Assembly (NCBI RefSeq): GCF_002379095.1
Contig: NZ_NBZV01000035.1
Span: 1-62,452, forward strand
From: Polaromonas sp. AER18D-145
GTDB lineage: Bacteria; Pseudomonadota; Gammaproteobacteria; Burkholderiales; Burkholderiaceae_C
DNA length: 62,452 bases
Direction: 5' to 3'
The position numbers and the translations under genes were made by a program. The notes beneath the pieces were generated by a model. It searched no databases, was not told where the DNA came from, and saw nothing but the letters and a program-made list of their open reading frames with translations. Positions 37,785 through 47,213 of the stretch are shown one piece after another (position 1 is the first letter of the stretch; every line of letters begins with the position of its first letter).

Positions 37785-37944
37785 GGGTTGACTAGGGCAA
37801 ACCCTGTGCCAGCCTGGAAAAGTTGTTTTAAATCAACGGTTTGAACGGATTTCACGGATGAATCGTGGATCCCGACCGTAAAAGAGGCGGATGGACCCCT
37901 GTTTTTGTCGCCTCGGGGCGACAACTATCCCCGGGGTGAGGAAT

Positions 37945-39366
37945 TTAGTATTTGGAATCAGGGACTTGGCCCTGTCGCTCGTCGGCGACAGGATCAGAGG
38001 AAGAATGCGCTGGGTCGATTTTGAAGTGGCCCGGTGTCAGCTTGTGCTTTTGCAGCAGGCGGTAAAACTCGGTGCGGTTGCGGTCGGCCAGCCGGGCGGC
38101 ATCGGCTACGTTGCCGTCGGTCAGCTTGAGCAGGCCGACCAGGTACTCGTGCTCGAAACGCTGGCGTGCTTCGGCCAGGGTGAGCACCTGCACACTTGGC
38201 GAGCGCAGTGCGCGCTGAATCAGGGTCAGGGGGATCAGCGGTGTGCTGGCCAGCGCGCACACCTGTTCGACCACGTTGTAAAGCTGGCGCACGTTGCCCG
38301 GCCAGGCGGCCGTGTTCAGGGCCTTGATCGCTTCCGGCGCAAAGCCGCTCAGGCGCTTGCCGTATTTTCCGGCCAGCTTGACGAGAAAATGATTGGCCAG
38401 CAGCGCGATGTCTTCGCGCCGTTCGGACAGGGGGGGCAGGGTCAGCGTGACCACATTGAGCCGGTAATACAAGTCGGTGCGGAACTGGCCTTCGGCCATG
38501 GCCGCTTCGAGGTCCCGGTGGGTTGCCGAAAGAATGCGCACATCGACCGGGATGGACTGGCTGGACCCCAGCGGACGGACGGTGCGCTCCTGCAGCACCC
38601 GCAGCAGCTTGACCTGCAGGGCCAGCGGCATGTCTCCGATTTCATCGAGCAGCAGGGTGCCGCCCTCGGCGGCTTGGAACAATCCCTTGTGGTTGGCCGA
38701 GGCATCGGTGAAGGCGCCCTTGACGTGGCCAAAAAGTTCGGACTCGAGCAGGGCTTCGGGAATGGCGCCGCAGTTCACGGCGATGAACGGGCGGGCGGCA
38801 CGCGGGCTGGCCTGGTGAATCGCCTGGGCCAGCAGTTCCTTGCCGGTGCCGCTTTCGCCGCGCAGCATCACGCTGGCGTCCGACTGGGCCACCATGCGCG
38901 CCTCGGCCAGGGTTTCGGCCATGCGGCTGGAACGGCTGATGAAACCGCTTTGCCAGGCCGGCGACTGGCCGGCCGGGACGGACGGCACCGGCGCGCTCAG
39001 CGACAGGGCCTGGGCGATCTTGTCGAGCAGGCCCTTGCCGTCAAACGGCTTGGTCAGGTAGGTGAACACGCCGCGTTCGGTGGCCTCCACCGCATCGGGA
39101 ATCGTGCCGTGGGCCGTCAGCAGAATCACCGGCAGCGAGGGGTGCTGGCTGCGGATCTCGTCAAACAGCGCCAGGCCGTCCTTGCCGGGCAGGCGCACGT
39201 CGCTGAGCACCAGCTGCGGGCGCTCGATCTCGAGTTGGCTCAGGGCGGCTTCGGCCGAACTCACGGCGCTGACGCGGTAACCCGCCGCCGTCAGCCGCAT
39301 GGTCAGCAGGCGCAGCATGTCGGCGTCGTCGTCGACGACCAGCAGGTGGGCATTTTGGCTTGTCAT
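37945..39366 (-). CDS. glrR: Sigma-54-dependent response regulator, GlrR/QseF-like
   Basis: A 473-residue NtrC-class regulator. The receiver domain has LLVVDDDADMLRLLTMRLTA, the phospho-acceptor Asp in LVLSDVRLPGKDG and GVFTYLTKPFD. The AAA+ domain has GESGTGKELLAQAIHQASPR and GGTLLLDEIGDMPLALQVKL; the sigma-54 contact loop is GAFTDA at about residues 216-221 instead of the consensus GAFTGA. The C-terminal helix-turn-helix includes NVADAARLADRNRTEFYRLL. In enterobacteria GlrR controls glmY and rpoE. It overlaps the lipoprotein gene by four bases. Confidence 0.9.
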   Translation of the reverse strand: MTSQNAHLLVVDDDADMLRLLTMRLTAAGYRVSAVSSAEAALSQLEIERPQLVLSDVRLPGKDGLALFDEIRSQHPSLPVILLTAHGTIPDAVEATERGVFTYLTKPFDGKGLLDKIAQALSLSAPVPSVPAGQSPAWQSGFISRSSRMAETLAEARMVAQSDASVMLRGESGTGKELLAQAIHQASPRAARPFIAVNCGAIPEALLESELFGHVKGAFTDASANHKGLFQAAEGGTLLLDEIGDMPLALQVKLLRVLQERTVRPLGSSQSIPVDVRILSATHRDLEAAMAEGQFRTDLYYRLNVVTLTLPPLSERREDIALLANHFLVKLAGKYGKRLSGFAPEAIKALNTAAWPGNVRQLYNVVEQVCALASTPLIPLTLIQRALRSPSVQVLTLAEARQRFEHEYLVGLLKLTDGNVADAARLADRNRTEFYRLLQKHKLTPGHFKIDPAHSSSDPVADERQGQVPDSKY

Positions 39367-39986
39367 GGGCTTGGTGGCCTGCGGCCGCGGGGGGACGATG
39401 CCGGGGCCGCCGCAGGGCGGCTGCTCAGGCTGCGTTCGATTTCCTTGAGGGCGTCGAGTTTGTCCTGGGTCTGTTCGAGGCGGCGCTGCAGCTCGCGCAG
39501 TTGCTGGTTCTGCCGGTCCAGTTGCTCTTCGGCCCGCCGCTGCTCGGCAAAACGTGCGGCCAGCAGGCGCGCCAGGGCATGCAACGGCCGGGCCTCCTCG
39601 CTGGTGTTGGCCAGGGCGCGCTGCAGCAGGTCCTGCGCGCGCACCAGATCGGGGAGCTGCCGGGTCTGGCTCAGCGTGAGGGCCAGACGCAGCTGGTCGC
39701 CCGCTGACGCAGCGTTGCCCAGCCGGGTGATTTCCTGGGCCAGTTCGGAGCCGGGCAGGCCGCGCAGCCGATCGGCGTAGGCCAGCAGGGGGGTGACGGC
39801 GTCTGCCTCCGAAGGCGCGGCGTTGGCCGGCGCTGGCGGCGCTGCAGGGGCCGGTTTCGTCACGGTCGGCTCCGGCCCGGCCGGCGCAGCGGCAGGCACG
39901 GTGCAGCCGGCCGCCAGGCTGAGGGCCAGCGTCCAGGGCAGGGCGCGGCAGAAAACGGGGCCGAAGGCCTCAAGACTTGAAAGCAT
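39363..39986 (-). CDS. QseG-like lipoprotein with coiled coil
   Basis: A 207-residue protein with an N-terminal export signal and lipobox LSLAAGC (Cys about residue 28), a Pro/Ala-rich linker, a helical region and a clear coiled coil at about residues 140-185 (RRAEEQLDRQNQQLRELQRR then LEQTQDKLDALKEIE). Place between a GlrK-type kinase and a GlrR-type regulator, with overlaps on both sides, matches qseG of enterobacteria, an outer-membrane lipoprotein that activates the kinase. Sequence similarity is weak by eye, so the assignment rests on context and architecture. Confidence 0.7.
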   Translation of the reverse strand: MLSSLEAFGPVFCRALPWTLALSLAAGCTVPAAAPAGPEPTVTKPAPAAPPAPANAAPSEADAVTPLLAYADRLRGLPGSELAQEITRLGNAASAGDQLRLALTLSQTRQLPDLVRAQDLLQRALANTSEEARPLHALARLLAARFAEQRRAEEQLDRQNQQLRELQRRLEQTQDKLDALKEIERSLSSRPAAAPASSPRGRRPPSP

Positions 39987-41391
39987 GGGGAAGTTCTATC
40001 CTGAAATGTGCACCCGGGCCGTCCGGCAGCAACTGCACCCGGCCCCCATGGGCAGCAATGTACTCGTGAACGATGGACAGCCCGATGCCGCTGCCGCGCA
40101 CCACTTGCGGGGGCTGTCGTTCGCCGCGGTAAAAGGGTTCAAAAATGCGTGCCTGGTCGTCGTAGGCGATGCCGGGGCCTTCGTCGTCCATGTCGATGTG
40201 CACGACGTCGGCGAACTGGCTCAGCCGGATGCGTATCCTGCCCCCGGCCGGAGAAAAACGGATGGCGTTGGACAGCAGGTTGGCGATGGCGGTTCCCAGC
40301 TTGTCGCGGTCCACCTCGGCCTGCAGCGCCGGACCCTCGACGCTGACCTGCAGATCGCGCGCGCGCCACTGCAGGCGCTGGCCTTCCACCTGTTCTTCAA
40401 TGAGCTGCAGCAGGTCGGTTTTTTCCCGGCGCAACTGGCGGGCCTCGAAGGCTGCAGCGTTAAAGCGCAGCAGGTCCTCGATCTGGCCCTGCAGCAAGCC
40501 GGTGTTGTGGCGCAGGATTTTGGCCACTTCCCGCTGGTTGGCGCTGAGCTCGCCGGCCACGCCGTCTTCAAGCAGCGACACGCCCTCGCGCAGCGACGCC
40601 AGCGGGGTTTTGAGTTCGTGCGAGACATGGCGCAAAAACCGCGACTTGTCGGCGTCCAGTTCCACCAGCCGCAGCCGCAGCCATTCCAGCCGTTGTCCGA
40701 CCAGTTGCAAGTCGGCCGGGCCGTCGATGCGGATGGCCTCGTCCAGGCGGTTTTCGCCGAGGCCGATGATGGCCTTTTCCAGGCGGTTGAGCGGACGCGT
40801 GAGCCAGATGCCGAATGCCAGCGCCATCAGGACGGCCAGCGCGATCGCGCCCAGGACCTGTTGTGTCAATTGCCGGCGGCGGTTTTCCAGCGTGTCGAGC
40901 AGGCTGCGGTTTTGCCTGGCAATGGTTTGCCGGACCTGCTGCGCAATGGCTGCGTTGATGCGGTCCAGTTCGCGGAATTCCTGCGCGACCTGCCGGTCCC
41001 GGTCGAGCGCGGTATCGGGCGAGCCGGACAGCAGCGTAGTGACGGCCTGCAGGTGGTTCTTCCAGTCGGTGACCAGGGCAGCGGGCACGTTTTGCGGACC
41101 CAGCCGCGCCAGCACGGTTCTGGCATCGGCGGCGGCCTCGTCGAAGCGCTCGCGCAGCACACGGTCGGACAGCACCAGTGACTGGCGCGCGGTGCGTTCC
41201 ATCGCCACGCTGCGTTCGTCCAGGGACTGGGCGGCCGCACTGAGGTCGAGCGCGCGCACCGCGCCGTCGCGGCTTTGCATCGTGAGTTGCTCCAGCGTGA
41301 ACACGGCGCGCAGCGAGGCGGCCGCCAGCAGGCCGGCAATCAGCAAAAAGGCGGCCACCAGCAGCTGGCGGAAGGAAACGCGCTCAAGCAT
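39970..41391 (-). CDS. glrK: Membrane sensor histidine kinase, GlrK/QseE-like
   Basis: A 473-residue kinase. Membrane span 1 lies at residues about 9-30 (LLVAAFLLIAGLLAAASLRA), a periplasmic helical sensor follows, span 2 at about 175-196 (VLGAIALAVLMALAFGIWL), then a HAMP-like linker, the phospho-acceptor His in FLRHVSHELKTPLASLREGV, and an ATPase domain with IANLLSNAIRFSPAGGRIRI and GSGIGLSIVHEYIAAHGG. It is first of the three-gene kinase-lipoprotein-regulator operon and overlaps the lipoprotein gene by 17 bp. Confidence 0.9.
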   Translation of the reverse strand: MLERVSFRQLLVAAFLLIAGLLAAASLRAVFTLEQLTMQSRDGAVRALDLSAAAQSLDERSVAMERTARQSLVLSDRVLRERFDEAAADARTVLARLGPQNVPAALVTDWKNHLQAVTTLLSGSPDTALDRDRQVAQEFRELDRINAAIAQQVRQTIARQNRSLLDTLENRRRQLTQQVLGAIALAVLMALAFGIWLTRPLNRLEKAIIGLGENRLDEAIRIDGPADLQLVGQRLEWLRLRLVELDADKSRFLRHVSHELKTPLASLREGVSLLEDGVAGELSANQREVAKILRHNTGLLQGQIEDLLRFNAAAFEARQLRREKTDLLQLIEEQVEGQRLQWRARDLQVSVEGPALQAEVDRDKLGTAIANLLSNAIRFSPAGGRIRIRLSQFADVVHIDMDDEGPGIAYDDQARIFEPFYRGERQPPQVVRGSGIGLSIVHEYIAAHGGRVQLLPDGPGAHFRIELPHAFKS

Positions 41392-41427
41392 GGGGGGTCC
41401 TTGCCGGCGGGGGTACTGCGCGTGGGT

Positions 41428-42774
41428 TCAAACGGTCAGGGCGGGCTCTTCATGGTGCAGCACTTCGCCGCGCAGGGAGCGTTGTGAGGCTTCGGTGATG
41501 GTCACGTCCACCATCTGGCCGATCAGCCGGGGCTGGCCCCTGAAGTTGACAACGCGGTTGCATTCGGTGCGGCCCATCAGCTCGGTCGGGTCCTTGCGGG
41601 ACGCCCCTTCGACGAGGATGCGCTGCACCGTGCCTTGGCGGCTGGCGCTGATGGCGCGCACGCTGTCGTCGATGGCGGCCTGCAGGCGCTGCAGCCGCGC
41701 GAGCTTGACCTCGTGCGGCGTATCGTCGGGCAGGTTGGCTGCGGGCGTGCCGGGCCGCGGGCTGAAGATGAAGCTGAACGAGGTGTCGTAGCCGACGTCG
41801 TCGATCAGCTTCATCATCTTGCCGAAGTCGTCCTCGGTCTCGCCGGGAAACCCGACGATGAAGTCGCTGCTCATGGCCAGGTCGGGGCGGATCGCGCGCA
41901 GTTTGCGGATGGTGCTTTTGTATTCCATCGCCGTGTAGCCGCGTTTCATGGCCATCAGGATGCGGTCGGAACCGTGCTGCACCGGCAGGTGCAGGTGGTT
42001 TACCAGCTTGGGCAGCTTGCCATAGGCATCGATCAGGCGTTGGGTGAACTCATTGGGGTGGCTGGTGACATAACGGATGCGCTCGATGCCGGGAATGTCG
42101 GAGACGTATTCGAGCAGGGTGGCGAAATCAGCGATGTCGGCGGTGTTGCCCATGGGCCCGCGGTAGGCGTTGACGTTTTGCCCCAGCAGCGTGACTTCAC
42201 GCACGCCCTGGTCGGCCAGGCCCGCCACTTCCACCAGCACGTCCTCGAACGGGCGCGAGACTTCCTCGCCGCGCGTGTAGGGCACGACGCAGTAGCTGCA
42301 GTATTTGGAGCAGCCTTCCATGATGCTGACAAAGGCGCTGGGGCCTTCCACGCGGGCCGGCGGCAGGTGGTCGAATTTTTCAATCTCGGGAAAGCTGATG
42401 TCCACCTGCGATTTGCCCAGGCTGATGCGCCTGGCCAGCAGGTCGGGCAGGCGGTGCAGGGTCTGCGGGCCGAACACCACATCGACATACGGCGCGCGCT
42501 CGATGATGGCGTCGCCCTCCTGGCTGGCCACGCAGCCGCCGACGCCGATCAGCACGCCCTTTTTCTTCAGGTGTTTGACGCGCCCGAGGTCGCTGAACAC
42601 CTTTTCCTGCGCCTTTTCGCGCACCGAGCAGGTGTTGAACAGGATCAGGTCGGCCTCGTCCACATTGCTGGTGGGCTCGTAACCTTCGGCGGCGTGCAGC
42701 ACGTCGGACATCTTGTCCGAGTCGTACTCGTTCATCTGGCAGCCGAAGGTTTTGATAAAGACTTTTTTGCTCAT
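41428..42774 (-). CDS. miaB: tRNA-2-methylthio-N6-dimethylallyladenosine synthase
   Basis: A 448-residue radical-SAM methylthiotransferase that modifies A37 of tRNAs reading UNN codons. The first iron-sulfur cluster uses Cys in [24 protein letters not shown] and [11 protein letters not shown]; the radical-SAM cluster is in [20 protein letters not shown]; a C-terminal TRAM domain follows ([18 protein letters not shown]). The ATG at 42774 ([10 protein letters not shown]) is the usual start; the frame extends 13 codons upstream. Confidence 0.96.
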   Translation of the reverse strand: MSKKVFIKTFGCQMNEYDSDKMSDVLHAAEGYEPTSNVDEADLILFNTCSVREKAQEKVFSDLGRVKHLKKKGVLIGVGGCVASQEGDAIIERAPYVDVVFGPQTLHRLPDLLARRISLGKSQVDISFPEIEKFDHLPPARVEGPSAFVSIMEGCSKYCSYCVVPYTRGEEVSRPFEDVLVEVAGLADQGVREVTLLGQNVNAYRGPMGNTADIADFATLLEYVSDIPGIERIRYVTSHPNEFTQRLIDAYGKLPKLVNHLHLPVQHGSDRILMAMKRGYTAMEYKSTIRKLRAIRPDLAMSSDFIVGFPGETEDDFGKMMKLIDDVGYDTSFSFIFSPRPGTPAANLPDDTPHEVKLARLQRLQAAIDDSVRAISASRQGTVQRILVEGASRKDPTELMGRTECNRVVNFRGQPRLIGQMVDVTITEASQRSLRGEVLHHEEPALTV

Positions 42775-42871
42775 GGATTTGCTATCAAAATGGGAGCTTA
42801 TTGCGACCGTCAATAAAGGGCTAGGGGCCTGTTTTGTTCGAAAAACGGCTGGCGGGCCGGCGCGGAGCCGG

Positions 42872-43333
42872 CTACTGCTTGTAGCGGGGCAGCTGGTTGT
42901 AGGGGGTCTTGCCGTCGTCCTGCGGTGCGGCTTCGCCCTCGAAGCTGAAGAGGAAATTGCGCGTGGACAGGCCGGCGCGTTTTTCCCTGGCTTCCTCAGC
43001 AGTCAGCACCCAGACCTCGTGCACCAGACCGGCGCTGTCGCGGGTGTAGTTGACCAGCAGCTCCTGGCCCAGCAGGGCGCCCGACAACACATAGTTGTTG
43101 TTGACGTTGCGGATGCGGGCACCGGCAGACAGGCGGTCGGCCTTGCCGTTCAGGCTGATGTCGGGCGGTGCCCGGACCACCAGCAGGCCGCGCAGGGCGG
43201 CCTTGGGGAAATTGCGCACGCTGGGGACTTCATCGGTCTGGGCCAGCGCCGGCATGGCGAACAGGCTGACCAGCGTCATCACGATGGCGATCAGTGCGGC
43301 GGGCAGGGGCAGGGAGGGCAGGCAGCGTTTCAT
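42872..43333 (-). CDS. Exported hypothetical protein, 153 aa
   Basis: A 153-residue protein with a good signal peptide ([20 protein letters not shown] then [12 protein letters not shown], cleavage near residue 32). The mature part contains [40 protein letters not shown] and [18 protein letters not shown]. Patterns look like a small beta-rich periplasmic domain. I do not know a family with a function. It is flanked by miaB and a tRNA gene on the same strand. Confidence 0.75.
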   Translation of the reverse strand: MKRCLPSLPLPAALIAIVMTLVSLFAMPALAQTDEVPSVRNFPKAALRGLLVVRAPPDISLNGKADRLSAGARIRNVNNNYVLSGALLGQELLVNYTRDSAGLVHEVWVLTAEEAREKRAGLSTRNFLFSFEGEAAPQDDGKTPYNQLPRYKQ

Positions 43334-43363
43334 GGTTTATGTCCAGAGGCTGTGAAGTAACAA

Positions 43364-43391
43364 AGCCCCAGAGGATCACACCTCTGGGGCT
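43364..43391 (-). terminator. Terminator of the tRNA gene
   Basis: Minus strand AGCCCCAGAGG, loop TGTGAT, CCTCTGGGGCT, then TTGTT. An 11-bp perfect stem 11 bp past the tRNA CCA end. The T run is weak. Confidence 0.75.
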
Positions 43392-43402
43392 CCGCGAAAC
43401 CG

Positions 43403-43479
43403 TGGTGGTGATAGGTGGACTTGAACCACCGACATCAGCATTATGAATGCTGCGCTCTAACCAACTGAGCTATATCACC
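43403..43479 (-). tRNA. tRNA with CAU anticodon (Met, or Ile2)
   Basis: 77 bases including encoded CCA. Acceptor arms GGTGATA and TATCACC with discriminator A; D arm GCTCAGTTGGTTAGAGC; anticodon stem CAGCA / TGCTG with loop TTCATAA, anticodon CAT; T arm GGTGGTTCAAGTCCACC. The first pair is G-C, unlike an initiator tRNA, so elongator Met is likely. A lysidine-modified Ile2 tRNA reading AUA also carries CAU and cannot be excluded by eye. Confidence 0.93.
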
Positions 43480-43490
43480 GCGCGACCGAT

Positions 43491-43517
43491 ATTATAGCGG
43501 CTCTTTCATAAGTCTAA
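43491..43517 (-). promoter_or_regulatory. Probable tRNA promoter
   Basis: A perfect TATAAT -10 box on the minus strand at 43491-43496 lies 11 bp upstream of the tRNA 5' end. A TTAGAC at 43512-43517 could be a -35 box, with a short 15-bp spacer. Confidence 0.6.
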
Positions 43518-43654
43518 TTGCCGGGCGCATGGCGGCGTTGCGCGGTGCTCGGAATCCTCATGCACCCAAGTGCATTCCGGTGTCCTGCGCTCCGTGCGCC
43601 TTGCCCTGCATCCCGGTAATTAAACTTCTGAAAGCGCCGGGAGTCCCCGTTACG

Positions 43655-44431
43655 CTATCGATTTGTAAACACTGGCTTGCGCTTGTTGACAAAAGCGTCC
43701 ATGCCTTCCTTCTGGTCCTCGGTGGCAAAGGTCGCGTGGAACAGGCGCCGCTCGAACATGATGCCGTCGGCCAGTGTGCCTTCGTAGGCGCGGTTCACGG
43801 CTTCCTTGGCGGCCATCACGGCGATCTGTCCGTAGTCGCAGATCTGCAGCGCGGCGGCCAGCGCTTCCGCCATGAGCTTGTCCAGCGGCACGACACGGCT
43901 GACGAGCCCGCTGCGTTCGGCCTCAAGCGCATCCATCATGCGGCCGGTCAGGACCAGGTCCATGGCCTTGGCCTTGCCGACCGCACGCGGCAGGCGCTGC
44001 GTGCCGCCCGAGCCGGGGATGATGCCGAGCTTGATTTCAGGCTGGCCGAACCGGGCGTTGTCCGCGGCAATGATGAAGTCGCACATCATGGCCAGCTCGC
44101 AGCCGCCGCCAAGTGCAAAGCCGCTGACAGCGGCGATCACCGGCTTGCGGATGCTGCGGATCTGCTCCCAATTGCGCGTGATGTAGTCGCCCTTGTAGAC
44201 GTCGGCAAAGCTGTAGCTCGCCATCGCACCGATGTCGGCGCCGGCCGCAAAGGCTTTTTCGCTGCCGGTCAGGATCATGCAGCCGATGGTGTTGTCCGCA
44301 TCGAAAGCCTTGAGCGCAGCGCCCAGCTCGTCCATCAGCTGGTCGTTGAGCGCATTGAGTTGTTTGGGCCGGTTCAGGGTGACGATGGCCACGCGGCCTT
44401 CGGTGGTGGTCTGGATCAATTCATAAGTCAT
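43655..44431 (-). CDS. Enoyl-CoA hydratase/isomerase, PaaF-like
   Basis: A 258-residue crotonase. It starts [20 protein letters not shown] and has the oxyanion-hole segment [14 protein letters not shown], and [20 protein letters not shown] followed by [19 protein letters not shown] with both catalytic Glu residues. It hydrates enoyl-CoA. Its divergence from paaG around a shared operator suggests a role as the 2,3-dehydroadipyl-CoA hydratase PaaF, but a general beta-oxidation hydratase is possible. The frame extends far upstream as a non-coding shadow of paaG; the ATG at 44431 is the true start. Confidence 0.9.
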   Translation of the reverse strand: MTYELIQTTTEGRVAIVTLNRPKQLNALNDQLMDELGAALKAFDADNTIGCMILTGSEKAFAAGADIGAMASYSFADVYKGDYITRNWEQIRSIRKPVIAAVSGFALGGGCELAMMCDFIIAADNARFGQPEIKLGIIPGSGGTQRLPRAVGKAKAMDLVLTGRMMDALEAERSGLVSRVVPLDKLMAEALAAALQICDYGQIAVMAAKEAVNRAYEGTLADGIMFERRLFHATFATEDQKEGMDAFVNKRKPVFTNR

Positions 44432-44512
44432 GGCGGGTTCCTTTTGAGGCTGAATCATGCCACGATCCTTTTGCCTGGCCGGCGCGCCACAAGGTGGAAA
44501 AGCAAGGGAAAA

Positions 44513-44540
44513 CATTAACCGACCTGACGGTCGGTTAATG
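44513..44540. promoter_or_regulatory. TetR-type operator between divergent crotonase genes
   Basis: CATTAACCGACC, spacer TGAC, GGTCGGTTAATG: perfect 12-bp arms. The ACCGACC/GGTCGGT core is typical of TetR-family operators. It lies 82 bp from the start of the minus-strand crotonase and 25 bp before paaG, so one repressor could control both. A PaaR-type regulator responding to phenylacetyl-CoA is the obvious candidate; none is encoded in the window. Confidence 0.7.
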
Positions 44541-44564
44541 CTAGATTCGAAGCAGGAGATGCTT

Positions 44565-45380
44565 ATGACCGATGTCCCTTCCGAACCTGCCGTGCTGTTG
44601 TCCGCACGGGGCGCCGTGGCGCTCGTGACGCTGAACCGGCCGCAGGCCCTGAACAGTTTTACCCGCCAGATGCACCAGCAACTCTGGACCGCGCTGGACG
44701 CCGTGGAGGCCGATCCAGCGCTGCGTGCCCTCGTGATCACCGGCGCCGGCCGCGGTTTCTGTGCCGGTGCCGATCTGGCCGAGTTCGACTTCGCGCCCGG
44801 CCCCAACCTTGTCGAACGTGCCGACCCCGGCCCCATCATCGACCAGGCCTTCAACCCGACGGTGCGGCGCCTGCAGAAGCTGCGCGTGCCGACGATTGCC
44901 GCCGTGAACGGCGTAGCCGCCGGGGCGGGCGCCTCGCTGGCCATGACCTGCGACCTGGCGATTGCGGCGCCCGGTGCCAGCTTCATCCAGGCCTTCAGCA
45001 AGATCGGCCTGGTGCCCGATGCGGGCGGCTCCTGGTTTCTGGTCAAGCGCCTGGGCCTGGCGCGGGCGCTGGGACTGGCCATGCTGGGCGACAAGCTCAG
45101 CGCGAAGGATGCGAAAGAGTGGGGGATGATCTGGGACGTGGCCGCCGAGGGCGAAGACTGCCTGGACAAGGCGATGGCGCTGGCTGCGCGCCTGGCCGTC
45201 ATGCCGACCCGCGCCCTCGTCGAAACGCGGCGCCTGCTCAGCGAGGGCGCCAGCCGGGGCCTGGATGCCCAGCTGGACCAGGAGCGCGACACCCAGTCGG
45301 CGCTGGGCCGCACCCACGATTACATCGAAGGCGTGATGGCCTTCCTCGAGAAGCGCCCGGCAGCGTTCAGGGGCGACTAG
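44565..45380 (+). CDS. paaG: Enoyl-CoA isomerase, phenylacetate pathway
   Basis: A 271-residue crotonase, probably PaaG (1,2-epoxyphenylacetyl-CoA isomerase). Landmarks: [37 protein letters not shown] (oxyanion hole), [20 protein letters not shown] and [20 protein letters not shown] with the catalytic Asp expected for PaaG-type isomerases. The ATG at 44565 follows AGCAGGAGATGCTT. Its stop codon abuts the paaI start with no gap, and it is preceded by the TetR-type operator. Confidence 0.9.
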   Translation: MTDVPSEPAVLLSARGAVALVTLNRPQALNSFTRQMHQQLWTALDAVEADPALRALVITGAGRGFCAGADLAEFDFAPGPNLVERADPGPIIDQAFNPTVRRLQKLRVPTIAAVNGVAAGAGASLAMTCDLAIAAPGASFIQAFSKIGLVPDAGGSWFLVKRLGLARALGLAMLGDKLSAKDAKEWGMIWDVAAEGEDCLDKAMALAARLAVMPTRALVETRRLLSEGASRGLDAQLDQERDTQSALGRTHDYIEGVMAFLEKRPAAFRGD

Positions 45381-45827
45381 ATGGATGCCCAAGAGCTGGC
45401 CCGCGCCGTGGGCGAATCCATGTTTGCCGCCGACAGTGCCTCGCGCGACTTCATGCAGATGGAACTGGTGTCCTGCGCGCCCGGCCGTGCGGTGATGCGC
45501 ATGGCCGTGCGTGAGCCCATGCTCAACGGCCACAAGATCTGCCATGGCGGACTGATCTTCACGCTGGCCGACTCGACTTTTGCCTTTGCCTGCAACAGCC
45601 GCAACTTGGTCGCGGTGGCGGCGGGTTGCAGCATCGAGTTCCTCAAACCCGGCCAGCTCGGCGATGTGCTGACCTGTGAAGGGGTGGAGCAGACGCTGCA
45701 GGGCCGGCATGGGATTTACGACATGAAGGTCAGCAACCAGCGCGGCGAGGTGGTTGCGATGTTCCGGGGCAAGAGTGCACAGATTGCAGGTACCGTCATC
45801 CCGGTGACCGGTGCGGAGGCCGCATGA
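45381..45827 (+). CDS. paaI: Phenylacetate-pathway thioesterase PaaI
   Basis: A 148-residue hotdog-fold thioesterase with the PaaI signature: the HGG loop in NGHKICHGGLIFTLADSTFA with the catalytic Asp, then FACNSRNLVAVAAGCSIEF. It rescues CoA from dead-end intermediates of phenylacetate breakdown. Start directly after the paaG stop; its own stop overlaps the paaK start by four bases. Confidence 0.92.
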   Translation: MDAQELARAVGESMFAADSASRDFMQMELVSCAPGRAVMRMAVREPMLNGHKICHGGLIFTLADSTFAFACNSRNLVAVAAGCSIEFLKPGQLGDVLTCEGVEQTLQGRHGIYDMKVSNQRGEVVAMFRGKSAQIAGTVIPVTGAEAA

Positions 45828-47116
45828 CAAGTTTTCCGCTCGAACCGATTGAAAAGGCCAGCCTCGACGAACTGCGCGCCCTGCAGCTCAAGCGCCTGCA
45901 GTCCACGCTGCAGCATGCGTACCGGCATTCCCCGGTCTACAAGGCCAAGTTCGATGCTGCGGGCGTGCATCCGGGGGACTGCAAGTCGCTGGCCGACCTG
46001 GCGAAGTTTCCCTTCACCACCAAACACGACCTGCGCGCCAGCTATCCCTTCGGCATGTTTGCGGTGCCGCGCGAGCAGTGTGTGCGTATTCACGCGTCCA
46101 GCGGCACCACCGGCAAGCCGACCGTGGTGGCCTACACAAAGAATGACGTGGACATGTGGGCCGGCTGTGTCGCCCGCAGCATACGCGCGGCGGGTGCGCG
46201 CCCCGGCGACCTGGTGCACATCAGCTACGGCTACGGCCTGTTCACGGGCGGGCTGGGCGCGCACTACGGTGCCGAGAAACTGGGCCTGACCGTCGTGCCG
46301 TTTGGCGGCGGGCAGACCGAACGGCAGGTGCAGCTGATCACCGATTTTAAGCCCGACATCATCATGGTGACGCCCAGCTACATGCTGGCGATCGCCGATG
46401 AGTTTGAAAAGCAGGGGCTGTCCGCCGCCGACGCCAGCCTGCGCATCGGCATTTTTGGTGCCGAACCCTGGACCAACGACATGCGCCTTGCGATTGAAAA
46501 ACGCATGGGTATCGATGCCGTGGACATCTATGGCCTGAGCGAGGTCATCGGCCCGGGCGTGGCCAGCGAGTGTGTGGAAACCAAGGACGGCCCGACCATC
46601 TGGGAGGACCATTTCTACCCCGAGATCATCGATCCCGTCAGCGGTGAACTGCTGCCCGACGGCGAGATCGGCGAGCTGGTGTTCACCAGCCTGAGCAAGG
46701 AAGCGCTGCCCATCATCCGCTACCGGACACGCGACCTCACGCGCCTGTTGCCCGGCACGGCGCGCAGCATGCGCCGCATGGAGAAGATCACGGGCCGCAG
46801 CGACGACATGATGATTGTGCGCGGCGTCAACGTGTTTCCAACGCAGATCGAGGAGTTGATTCTCAAGCGCCATGAGCTTGCGCCGCATTACCAATGCATT
46901 CTGACCCGCGAGGGCAACATGGACAGCCTGCGTGTGGCGGTGGAGACCCGCCCCGGCCTGGCGCCCGACAGCCCGTCCGCGCGGGCAGCGGCTGATGTGC
47001 TGCAGCATGAGATCAAGGCCTACATCGGGACCAGTGTGGATATCGAGTTGCGTGCCGAGGGCGGTGTGGAGCGCAGTCTGGGCAAGGCCAAGCGGGTGCT
47101 GGACCGCCGGAACTGA
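45824..47116 (+). CDS. paaK: Phenylacetate-CoA ligase
   Basis: A 430-residue adenylating enzyme that activates phenylacetate to phenylacetyl-CoA. Landmarks: RHSPVYKAKFDAAGVHPGDC, the phosphate loop ASSGTTGKPTVVAYTKNDVD, VDIYGLSEVIGPGVASECVE, RTRDLTRLLPGTARSMRRME and GRSDDMMIVRGVNVFPTQIE. Length is typical. It ends the paaG-paaI-paaK unit; ring-attack genes paaABCDE are not nearby. Confidence 0.95.
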   Translation: MTSFPLEPIEKASLDELRALQLKRLQSTLQHAYRHSPVYKAKFDAAGVHPGDCKSLADLAKFPFTTKHDLRASYPFGMFAVPREQCVRIHASSGTTGKPTVVAYTKNDVDMWAGCVARSIRAAGARPGDLVHISYGYGLFTGGLGAHYGAEKLGLTVVPFGGGQTERQVQLITDFKPDIIMVTPSYMLAIADEFEKQGLSAADASLRIGIFGAEPWTNDMRLAIEKRMGIDAVDIYGLSEVIGPGVASECVETKDGPTIWEDHFYPEIIDPVSGELLPDGEIGELVFTSLSKEALPIIRYRTRDLTRLLPGTARSMRRMEKITGRSDDMMIVRGVNVFPTQIEELILKRHELAPHYQCILTREGNMDSLRVAVETRPGLAPDSPSARAAADVLQHEIKAYIGTSVDIELRAEGGVERSLGKAKRVLDRRN

Positions 47117-47213
47117 GCGCCTCTTTTTCCGGGTTTTTCCGGGGTAAGCACCCTCTCGACGTTGTACTGTTTTGGTTCTAGACTGGTTTGACAACTAGTT
47201 ACAGGAGGTTGCC

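Noticed and set aside
37905..37924. Hairpin TTGTCGCC-TCGG-GGCGACAA as a terminator of the glrR operon
   Set aside because: On the minus strand it is followed by AAAAACAGG, not by a T run; it also lies upstream of mdoG. It may be structural but is not a standard terminator.
43655..45313. 552-residue frame fusing the antisense of paaG to the crotonase
   Set aside because: The N-terminal 290 codons are low-complexity Ser/Ala/Arg shadow sequence; the crotonase starts at the ATG at 44431.
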